From Aristolochia californica (taxonomy: Eukaryota > Streptophyta > Magnoliopsida > Piperales > Aristolochiaceae): DNA of 64,000 bases. The notes beneath the pieces are model-generated. The model ran no database searches. It was not told the origin of the DNA and saw only the letters and a list, made by a program, of their open reading frames with translations. The DNA is taken from contig JARWKL010000010.1 in NCBI GenBank assembly GCA_029961685.1, positions 1,426,001 through 1,490,000 on the forward strand, given 5' to 3'. Below are positions 23,215 through 33,845 of this stretch, piece after piece; the stretch's first letter is position 1, and each line of letters opens with the position of its first letter. The position numbers and the translations under genes are program-made.

Positions 23215-23980
23215 TTACGATGGTTATAGATTTATGCATGTCCATTAACAAACTCGATTTATTATAAGTTTGTACCCTATATGCATCAAACTTGTAAGGA
23301 TTTGTAGTGTGCAATGTATTGGATACAAAGTCACTTATTTTTTCGGTGTTGATGAAACTACATTTTTAAAAATTTTATCTTAACAATGAGTAAAAAATAT
23401 CGGTCATTATGTAGTTTTATCGATAAATTTGTATATTAGATTTCAATATTGTTCATTATGTAATTTTATCCAACACATACCCTATTATAAGACAATTGGC
23501 TTAATGTTAGTGACACTAATGTTTTAGAGGTAAATAAATGTCACATACCCCCAAAAAAAATTCGAGACTTATTAATCTTATATTGAGACATATGGTTTAG
23601 GGTTCCCTAATGTGGTACAAACAGTCCCTTAGCTAAATCTTTTGATTCGTGGAGCAACTCGGTCGGGTCGACTTAGATTCAAGACGAGTAGATTGGGTTA
23701 AGGTCAAGCAACTCAGGTGGGTCGACTTTGCGGTTGGAATAGGTCAGGGTCGAGTAACTCGGCTGGGTTGACTTGGATTCAAGAGGGGTTGCGGATACTT
23801 CTACAATGGGTGTGCTGTCTATTTGGGCCGAGTCTAACCGGGAGTTCTGATCTCAACAAGAGCTTTCACTCAGTACGAGTTAGGAGTTAGAGCCCATTGG
23901 TAGGACTTCGAAGGAGCGTTTCACAAGAAGAAAACCGGGTAGGCCGACCGCAGTTGACTCGTGGCAGGGCGTGTGCAATC
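23215..23980. other. Intergenic, with a GGTCGACTT-type repeat patch
   Basis: At 23640-23790 two related segments about 100 bp apart read GTCGACTTAGATTCAAG and GTTGACTTGGATTCAAG. No gene is seen. This leads into the AKR2 promoter. Confidence 0.4.
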
Positions 23981-24209
23981 ACCACACGTGTGGCGCCAAA
24001 AATGCCTGCGAATGGGACCGGTCTTATCTTATCTCTTGATGCAAGCTAGCCAACGCCAACCCATCTTCTAAATACAGTCTGATTTCTGCGCATCGACAGA
24101 GGACAGACCGTGGTCGCGCTAGGGTTTCCTGCTTGTTAAATCTCGGATTTTCCTCAGGTGTCCATTTCGCCTGAATTCGTGCCTTCGCCGACGCGGATTT
24201 CGAGCAATC
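23952..24209 (+). promoter_or_regulatory. AKR2 proximal promoter: W-box, G-box palindrome, E2F-like site, telo-box
   Basis: Within 260 bp of the ATG there is TTGACT (W-box core) near 23954, a perfect 12-bp palindrome CCACACGTGTGG at 23982-23993 around a G-box CACGTG, and GGCGCCAAAA (E2F-like) at 23992-24001 overlapping its end. CTAGGGTTT near 24119 is a telo-box, common near start sites of plant housekeeping genes. Site function is inferred from motif identity only. Confidence 0.5.
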
Positions 24210-27200
24210 ATGTCGGGAAATAAAGGTTGGTTTTGCTTTTGAATTGTTCTCGGTTAACGTGTTTGTGTAGTGTAGTTTCTGTTTTTTTTTTTTTTTTTTT
24301 CTGATTCACAATTGATCCTTTTCCGGTGCAAATTTTAAAATTTTATTGGTTTTGAATTCGGTTGGGATTCAGGATTTGTGTTGCGGATGCCGGATGGTGT
24401 ATACTGCTGTTGTTGATTCCATGATTGGAGAGTTTTGGTTTCTGTTTATCGTCAATTTGATAAGTTTATTGCTAAAAGGCCCTGCTAATCTTTACTTATT
24501 GAAAAAACGTGCTGAGGAGATCAATCGAGTAATGAGGAAGTATGGCCGTCGTTTCGCAAATTAAGTTTTGTCATTGTTCTGATATGAATGTCAAGCGTTA
24601 TCTTGATAATTTGCCGAGTGGGGAACAGGCTAATTTAGGCAGTGTGGCATGCCTGAATATATACTTGCCTTGGTCTACGAGTTATGAAGTTTCGTATTGC
24701 GGTGGCCCTGATGTATCGTAAATTATGTTGTAGTATGAAGCATTTGTTGCATTCATAAACAGTAAAACAATTTTCTTGCTTCCAGAATCTAGTTGTAACG
24801 GAGCTGTGTTACAATACAAATGTTGATAATCATGCTGTGAAATCTATTTGTGAATACCTAGTAAAAGATTGTTTAAGCTACTACTAATTGGGGCAGACTA
24901 CTCAACTAGGTGTTTGCACGAGAATTTACCAAAATTTCTTGGATACATATTCTAAATGCTGGAGGTCGTGAGTTTTTCTTAACTTTGTGGAGAGCTGATG
25001 AAAGAAAACCCAAAGTGGATACATTGTCAAGGTAGGAGAAAAGAAAATACCTGACTAAAATCTGTCCAAAGACAAATCACAAAGAAAATACCTCGCCGCC
25101 AGTATGTGGAGTTCCTGCATGCTGGCAGGGAGTGCAGTTGCCCCTCATTTGCTCATAGAAAGAAGCGGGAGGACAGGGGTGGCAGCCCCCTCCACTCCTT
25201 TTACAGGAGGGGCTATGAAAAAAGGGAGGACAGGGGCAGCAGCTCCCTTCCCCTTCCTCTTCCACTCTTTCTACGGACAGAGAGGTGATGCGGAAGGGGG
25301 GCTCCGCCCCTCTCCTCCCCCTGTTCACTGCCCCTCCCCCTTCCCATCTTCACCTCTCTTACCCCAGAAATGCAGCGGGGAATGACAATTGGGGGCTGGA
25401 GCCCTGTTCTTCTGCTGGTGGGGAAAGGGCCCACACCCTCCCTGCTGCCATGTGGAACCTTGCATGGCGGAGCTTCTCCCCCAAAGCCCAGAGGGACGGG
25501 GCTTCTCCCTGTTCTGTGTTTTTTAAAAATATTAATTAAAAATAAAAAGACATTATTTATGATATCAGACGAGTCAACCACCTTTTAGATTCGGTTGACC
25601 CAGGTCCAGCTGGACCCTCTCACTTCACCAGGTCAGTGACCAATTTGGTTTTTACAACATTGGTTTTGTTCGCTTTTGTGTGCATTGTATTCAACTTTTT
25701 AAAAGACATCTGTATAGACTCTAACAGATCTGGGTTTGTTATCTCAATCTGGCTCTTTTTTGAACCTTTTCGCAATTCTTTTGTGTTAGGGTTTCAACTA
25801 GGGTTTTCTTCCCTGCTGAAGACCCCAATGTAGAACACCAGTTTTAAGCACATCATAGGTTCTGATAGTTTATTGTCTACATCCCAGTTTGATATGGATT
25901 TGAAGTGAGTTTTAGATAAGAATTCTAGACATATTTTTATGGTTAGGTACTTGATTGGACTTTTGAGTGTGCCAGGACATAATAAATAATTAAGTTTGTA
26001 TATACTGAAACACATCAAAATGTCTCAATTCCTCCAATGGTGGGAGGCATTCAAGTGGCTCTTGTTAGCTTCTCTGAAAAAGGGTATGAACTCCTATTTG
26101 TAGTGGGTATGGGCTGTTACTCATCAAAGTATATCTCTAGGTAGAAAATATTTCTTACCCTTAGCTGCTACCTGTAGGTTTGGTTAGTTACAAGGAGGGA
26201 GTAAAGCAGGCCTTACTGGGTAAATTAGGTGAAGACTGTGGCTAGTCTAAGTAGCAGTTCCTTATTATATTTTACCTCCAGTTCTCTTTTCCTTTAAAGT
26301 CTTGTTTGTTTTGAGAGTGAAGGTGGTGATCAAAATATATTTCTAGTGAATAGCTAGCTTTCTTAAATTACCAAATGAAATCAAGTAACAATTTACAGTT
26401 AAATGTCAAATGGTTAGATGTGATAATCCAAATTTGGTATTTTTACCATTTGTTTGGTATAAAATACCAGATTGTGACTCTTCGTAGCTCATGTTGTATC
26501 CTCCAAATGTCCAATCACTCCTCCTGGCATGATAATAATGCCACTAATCCCAACTGGTTTAATACAGCAGTAGGCTGAAGTGAACTCATAAACTAAATAA
26601 AAGGCTTCCATGCAAAACAAACAAATGAAAGGGGCGAAGTTGTAGTTTTATCTTACTTTAAGAATTTCTAGAACATATAAGTAATTTTTTTTTTGTTTGC
26701 ATTATATTTTAAATATCATGATGTATGTTTACAAAAATATTTTCTTTTTCAAGGAAATAAATTGACCATCAAAATGAATTCTAGTTCATAGTTTAGTGTT
26801 TCCATCATGCGATAATGCATAAAAACCCTCAAAAAGAATTTTCTGTCCAAAGTAATCACTAATCAGTGCTGATTTTGTTCTAGAATGTCGCATACTTTTC
26901 TTTGAGTATTACAGTATTATTTATTGCAGATGAGAAGATATCATCAGAGAACAAAAGTTCTAAAACTGAGACTTCTTCTGCTGAACAACCAGCAAGACGT
27001 GGGGGGTCTGCTGTAGGACCAGGAGCTGGGATGCCCAACCCTTTCGACTTCTCTGCCATGTCTGGGCTGCTAAATGTATTTTCTTTGGCCTTTCATCTCG
27101 TTTGAATAGATTATACTCTTTTGTTTTGGTTCCATCTATTGGTTCTAATGCATTCTAAAAGAACAAAGTTTACTTATTGATGACTGATTATTTTAATATA

Positions 27201-30200
27201 TTGTCATAACATATGAAGTAATAGAATGCTTTAATATCTTGTAAATGGTAAATTGGTGGTTGGAGTTAATTATTTCTACTGAAATTTCAGAAATATCTCA
27301 TGCTAATGAATTTTCATTTTTTTGGGGAGGGTTGTTCACCAAAATTGTATTCTGGACCCAACGTAGTACTCAACTGACAGTTTATTGCTCAGAAAAGCTA
27401 TTAGAAGAAATGCAACTAAATGAATGTAGAATGGGCTAAATGGGTACTTGCGGTGTTGGTGTCACCTCTCTCAAATAAAAATAGTTGTGAAGAGTTTATC
27501 GTGAGTACACGCTATTCATGAAAAAAAAAAAGAAAGCAAGAGTTTATCATCACAGCAAAAGATTCATATCACAGGGTGAGCAGAGGTAATTACAATAACT
27601 AGGCCCTCGTGAGCATGGCCCACTCTAGCAATAACTAGGTCCCCTCCCCCTCAAGAGGGGGCTGTTGTATTCTTATTCTTTCTCTTGATAATTTTCCGCC
27701 ATTTAAAAAAAAAGTTTATATCACAAAATTTCAGAATGAATTAGCAAAAGGAAATCTCAGTTGTGCATCTTCCAAATGCCAACATAGACAGAACACTAGA
27801 CCATGGATCTGACTATAATTGGTGATTTTTATTATAAACTGAAGATTCTGCAACCAAGTATAGTTCTTCTGATCGTGGTACTTAAGGATGTAACCAATTC
27901 ACAAGTGTTTGTAGATTGTAGTCTTGAATTTGTATCTGTTGTTATGTAGGATCCAAGCATAAAGGATTTAGCTGAACAAATTGCAAAAGATCCTGCATTT
28001 AACCAGATGGCTGAGCAGCTGCAAAAGAGTGTGCAAGATGATGTGGTCCCTTCGATGGATTCACAACAATATTTCACCACCATGCAGCAGGTCATGCAAA
28101 ACCCCCAGTTCATGACCCTGGCCGAGCGGTTTGGTAATGCCCTTATGCAGGTATAATAATTTTCTTTTTTCTTTTTCCTCCATTGACTGTATGTCATCAT
28201 TCCAAATAGAATGATAGCTGAATGTGGAGGGAATTGCTATTTACTATTGGTCAGGGTCCTGCCATGTCTGGCATGCTGGAGAGTCTTACTAATCCATCAC
28301 AAAGAGAACAAATGGAGGAAAGAATGACAAAGATTAAGGATGATCCGTCTCTAAAGCCAATTTTAGATGAGATTGAGCAGGGAGGCCCAGCTGCCATGAT
28401 GAGGTTTGAGATTTGTGGTCAATGACTGTTGTTGATTATCTGCCTCTAGGTCCTGATTTATGTCCTTGCTCCTCCTGTTCACTTAGGTATTTGAATGATC
28501 AAGAGGTTCTTCAAAAGCTTGGTCAAGCCATGGGCCTCGGATCTTCAGGAGGAGAGGCGGCCACATCAGCAGAACTTTCTAGGCCAGATGAAGCTGAAGA
28601 GGAAGGTGGATACGAGGACGAATCTACTGTTCATCATACGGCTAGTGTTGGAGATGTAGAGGTATTACTAGGTTTTTGAATAATTTTGGTAGCTATTCCC
28701 TGCACTAGAATATATTTTGAGACAATCAGATGACTCTGTGACCATATATGTTTCCATAATTTTGCCTATGGCTCCTTTGTTTTTATCTAAAACAAATTAC
28801 AATTCCAGAGGCTTGTCATGATTCTAACTCTTTCTGGTTAAAAAGGCAAAAAATCATGATCCCTATGATTAAACCCCTCTTGCATGGTCATAACCCATTG
28901 CTTTTAAAAAACATGCATAATCAGCACCTATTTTTTAAAAATTATGATCAATACCAATTCAAAAGAAATGCACTAATTCGGACCGCAACTCCATTTGACT
29001 TTAGCTTTTTTCTGATTGTAGAAAAGGAAAAAATCATCTTTGTTGCTGATGTGGCACAGTGCCATGTTTTATGCTCTATCCTGCATGGTCTTATTTTTAG
29101 TTACTTCGTTATTTTGTATGCTGTGCGTCTTCAGTGCAGTACATAGATGACATGTTTTGGCCCTCTTTGAATTATGTTGACTGTAATATTACTCCATGTC
29201 ATAATATTTTTGAGTTTTGGTTTTACTGATTGTCTTCTATCTGCAGATTGCTTTGTTGCTGAAATATGCTGTCATTTGTAACATGTCTTTGGTGTCTTGG
29301 ACTGTGAATTTCTCTCCTTGCTGGATTTCTTTATTCGCTGGAGAATTTTTTTTCTAGTTACCTCCTTTTTCACTAACATATTACCTGATCAGATGTCAGC
29401 TACTGTGACCATGGACTCTGATACCTTATTTGGAAATGTTCCTAATAATTGTTTCTTGAATGCCATTTCTTTCTCATTAATTATTTTCACCCTCTTGAGA
29501 AATGCCTAATACTCATGCCCCCTGATTAAAATTTTCTTTTCCTTCTCTTCAATTATAAATGTTGTTATAGAGGAGCCTGTGGTGGGCACCTACTTTTCTT
29601 GCCTTCGCTCGGTAGAGGGGGATGGGGCATCGCACATCCAATGCATTGTGCTGGATGTAGGGGTTAGAGCCAGGATTTCTTAATAGAGTTCAGATTTGCC
29701 AGTACGTGTACTAGCTACAGGGCTAGTCCCCTCCAGCCAAATGGAAATGATGAATGGAGCCCCATTTATATGGAAGGATGGTTTCCCTCCATACTCTCCC
29801 TTAGATTTGAGGGGACTAACCAATTGCTAGTATATATGTACTAGCAGATCTGACCCCCTCTTAGTAAGCAACAAGGAAAGAGGTGCCCCTTTACCCCCTT
29901 CCCCCCCTTTCTAAGGAAAGAATCAAGGTAGAGTAGGCAACAGGGTGCTTCCCTCTCTATCACCCAGCAGGGGAGATGGGATGCTCCCCACCCTTTCTCA
30001 GGATGGTGAGAGTTATTAACCCTATCTAGTATTATAATTCTCACTGATCGTGGTGACAAAATTTGAGCTCCTAGGATTTTCAACAAATTGCATAAGTGAT
30101 CATCTTCATGCATGTTGATGGATTCTCTGATTTTTAGTGGAGATATTCATTGTATGGATATGAAATTAAGATGCACATCAAATGGTATTCTATTAGACAA

Positions 30201-31713
30201 TCATTAGCTATCAAAAGGTGAATGACGGAAGACAATTATTTGTGTTGTCATAGTTATGTAAAAACTCAAAAATTTTGTTGGTTTTATTGGAGAGGGTGTA
30301 TATACAGAGAGCTTGTTGTGGCTCTCTTAGAATTTACTCTGCCAATAGACATCTCATTTAGCCAAATTAGGTCAGGCTGAAACAGGATATTTTGTAGAAG
30401 TAAGAAAATAACTCTAAATTAGCTGGTCCATGTACTAGTCATTCTTTTTGTATTTTGTTTTCTATACTATAACAAATTTAAGTTAGGAGCAAGCACTTGA
30501 ATGATCACTATGTAATGAAGATGATGATCAGCTGATGAAAATTTAGTTCTTGCTCTTGCATGTACTCATCTGGTCCTCAATTTTTATATATATGTTAGAC
30601 ATCTGATAGTTCTGGTTATATCTGTATAACCAGGGTTTGAAGAATGCATTGGCATCTGGAGCAGACAAAGATGAAGAGGATTCTGAAGGCCGGACAGCAT
30701 TGCATTTTTCTTGCGGGTATGGTGAGGTATGATGTGTTTCTTCGCACATGATTCCTCTTTGACTGATAGTTCTGAATATAATGTTATATATCTTTGTGCC
30801 AGCGAGACCTGTTATGATATCTATATAGCCAACAGTTTCTTGAAAATGGGTTCATTTCCTCAGAGGCTGTGATAGGCATGGTAATCATGCTTCAGATGAT
30901 ACAGTTATACTGTTTACATATTGGTGTTTCCCTGAACTGACCAACTAACAGTAGGCCAATATTTTGGTCATATGACAGTGTAGCATGTATTTGAGCCTTG
31001 TTTACCCTAAATGGTTTTGGTTGTTTCTGGATACTTGGACATGTTTGATTCTTGAGTAATGGTCAATGATCATGCATCTATTTTTTTTTTTTTTTTTTTC
31101 ATATTTCTGTTGATGCATTGCTGGCCCATTGTTGATGGTGTGTGCTTGCATGTGTATGGAAATCAAGAGCCTCCACCTCTGCTCATACCAGGACATGAGA
31201 AAAAAAATAGTAGGAAAAAAAAAATCCTGTGCTCATACCACAGGATATGAGAAAAAATTCTTTATATCTGAATGATTTGTAGTATTGGTTTTTGAAGTTG
31301 CAGGAAGTGGTTTAAACAGAACTTAATCAGGTGTTAATTTGTTATTTGTGTTGGTGTCACGTAGGTGAAATGTGCTCAAGTCTTATTGGAAGCAGGAGCC
31401 GCTGTGGACGCCTTAGACAAGAACAAGAATACTGCTCTTCATTATGCTGCAGGTTACGGCAGGAAGGAATGTGTCGCACTTCTATTGGAGAACGGTGCTG
31501 CTGTGTTAGTTGCTGACCTTGGACTGAAAAACTTTTATGTTTTTTTTTAAATGAAACTACGCTGCAATTGACTCCAAGCTAATGTCTCGCTTCCATTGTT
31601 TTTCCTCTTGCAGTACTCTACAGAACCTGGATGGCAAAACCCCAATAGATGTGGCCAAGTTGAACAACCAGCAGGAGGTAATGAAATTACTAGAGAAGGA
31701 TGCTTTCCTATGA
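24210..31713 (+). CDS. AKR2: AKR2 ankyrin-repeat chaperone for organelle outer-membrane proteins
   Basis: Eight exons: 24210-24225, 26930-27075, 27950-28150, 28255-28403, 28487-28661, 30634-30726, 31365-31504, 31614-31713 (TGA). The phases join to 339 residues, against about 342 in Arabidopsis AKR2A. The first exon codes only for MSGNK and one base. Residues about 55-170 hold the STI1-like part ([55 protein letters not shown]). Ankyrin repeats run from about residue 217 to the end ([43 protein letters not shown]), closing with [11 protein letters not shown]2 binds nascent outer-envelope proteins in the cytosol and brings them to chloroplasts, docking on envelope lipids through the ankyrin domain. 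The gene looks intact; introns 1, 2 and 5 carry repeats. Confidence 0.96.
25086..25520. repeat. GC-rich repetitive block in AKR2 intron 1
   Basis: A sharply bounded G/C-run-rich block in AT-rich intron DNA. GGGAGGACAGGGG occurs at 25167 and again at 25224, so part of it is an internal duplication of about 57 bp. Long open frames on both strands here are by-products of base composition. The origin is probably a transposable element, but no terminal repeats were found. Confidence 0.5.
27590..27713 (+). mobile_element. Possible LINE or SINE 3'-end fragment in AKR2 intron 2
   Basis: The stretch ending GATAATTTTCCGCCATTT then a 9-A run at about 27705-27713 looks like the 3' end of a plant non-LTR element. 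The body is short and no coding part is visible, so the call is weak. Confidence 0.3.
29699..29844. mobile_element. 146-bp MITE in AKR2 intron 5
   Basis: Terminal inverted repeats of about 38 bp with several mismatches: CCAGTACGTGTACTAGC at the left, CTAGTACATATATACTAGC as the inverted right end, both continuing to TAGTCCCCTC. The flanks CAGATTTG (29691-29698) and CAGATCTG (29845-29852) match at 7 of 8 bases. The 8-bp duplication points to hAT-type transposition. GC-rich repetitive DNA extends on both sides (29570-30010). Confidence 0.75.
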
Positions 31714-32075
31714 TTAGTAGTTACCGTCCTCCTGATGGGTGGGTGCTCTGTTAAAATGAATGGAGGGGTATGGCTTAGGCTCGCCATGTGTTGGTTTTTG
31801 GTTGGTCGGAGGTTGTTATATTATTTATGCTGCTTCATTTTGGAGTTTTTTCTGGTCCCAGCAGCTTGAGTGTCGTCCTCGTTGCTATTTGAGGTTTTAG
31901 ACAGCGCCGTTAATCAAATATGGAATGAATTTATTGTGTGGCATACTGTTTACTCCTCGCTTTATGGTTGGGCTTCCAGAGTTTCATGGAAATTTTGAAT
32001 AATCGACATCATATGGACAGCCATTCACTGAGTCCATTTGGTGGTCTGATGATGACTGAAACATTTTGTGTATAT

Positions 32076-32125
<50 letters not shown>

Positions 32126-33845
32126 AATAACAGAAATTCCAATATGGAGTTATTTATTTTCCAGCTTCCAAGAAGAAGACAGAATAAAAGCAAGAGTCAG
32201 GGGCACGGATCTACCTTACCGGTGGGTAGTTTGTTTTCTCGTCATGCAATTTTCTCTTTTTGCACCCTGGAATGGGAATTCTCTGTACCCTCTCTCTTGA
32301 CTGGGAGTGGGTTCATAATTCAACCTGTCTGCTCAGCTCATTAACAGAGGTTGGGTCTGGACTTCATCTAATGGGGTTTTCAGCAAAGTCATTAATCAAA
32401 TTGTGGGTTGTTTGCTCCAGCAAACTAACTCAAGTAACTTACTGCATTTACTTGACTCACAATTAAGCCCGAGTTTATTTGTCAGCAAGTTGTTATATAT
32501 GTTTTTGTACTTGGAGTTTTTACATAGGTTTTTTCAGAATCTCCATACTCCAATAGTTTGGGCAGATTTTCTACTTTTTCTTAGAGAATTGGGCTCATAT
32601 AGACTGTCATTAGTTAACTAAAACTTTATGGCTCATATGCTTCCCTTCAACAACTGTCTTTTTGAAAGCCGTTGATCATGATCAAAATCATTATTTGATG
32701 TCAAATTTATCTTTAATATTTTTAGCTCGATTATGGCCATTAATTAGGGCTTGATCATATCATTTTTTCATGTCTACCGACGTAAGGCTGAAACAAGGCT
32801 ATTTTAGTATATAATGTCTTTAATTGTAATTATCTCTGTTAACAGGTTCTTGACATTTTCATTAAAAATCTAAGCTTATTGGTATCCATTATGAATCTAA
32901 AACACGCCCAATAAGCTAATAGCTATTGGATTTTTCATAGCAATACAGAAGTTACGACAAACGTCGGTTCGTAAACCTGGCTGCTTCTCTTAGATTACGT
33001 TGTTCAATCATCGAACTTGCTGAGCAGACGCAAGTTAACCGAATACTGAGTTGCTCGTGGATGTCTTTCATGGCAGGAACTAGAAATAATTCTGGTAATG
33101 CCCCCTTTTGATAGGGGGCGTATGCAGGGGGAATTGCAAGGGGTGCCTTGATTTTTTTCTCGGTAGGCTTATGGGATTTCCATAGACAAATATTTTAAAC
33201 TTTAAACTATTATTTATTTCAAATCCCATAAGTCGCATCTCCATTGGATTGTAGCATGAGAACTTCTAATATTCTTCTTGGACCCACCCACTTGTGACAT
33301 ATATCCAAGTTGTATTTGATTAAAATTCTAGAAATATAGAAATCCCCAGATTAAATGAAGAGTTTTTTATTCACAAAATTTTAGTCTTACGATCGACACA
33401 ATTTTAGGCAATCCAATTTAACTTGCAAAGATGAGACAATTCGAAACATCTCTTGCTAAACCTTTGATTTCATACAGTGGGCTGTCAATGACGATGGGAC
33501 TTTTCCCCTATAAATCCACTAAGCTCAGAACATAAATGAAGCTCTCAATTATTTCTAAAGAATAGCGACTCTGTGTAGTCGTACATTCATGTGTGTATGT
33601 ATATATAACAGACACCTTCAATAGAGAAAAAACTACATAAAACAAAACAAAACCTCCAAATTCAAAGTGAAACAAATTATGTACCAAATATCATTCTTGG
33701 TTACCTCATTTGGCCTTCACCTTGTTAGGCGACCACAGCATCTGCAATTCTGCTTCCCTTCCTCACAGACGGCACCCCCCAAGACAATCTTTCCCGTGGG
33801 TGTAAATAACACAAATCATCCGTGCTCTGGATCAGTAACAGATAC
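31714..33845. other. Convergent 3' flanks of AKR2 and KOR1
   Basis: The two genes point at each other. The AKR2 3' untranslated region probably occupies the first 200-250 bp. A (CT)n microsatellite lies at 32078-32120. From about 33600 the sequence is likely KOR1 3' untranslated region on the minus strand. No other gene is recognised. Confidence 0.45.
32078..32120. repeat. (CT)n microsatellite
   Basis: About 21 uninterrupted CT units, a probable length-polymorphic site. Confidence 0.95.

Noticed and set aside
25104..25581. Several overlapping open frames on both strands of the GC-rich block
   Set aside because: Base composition removes stop codons in all frames; translations are Pro/Gly/Arg-rich noise inside an intron.
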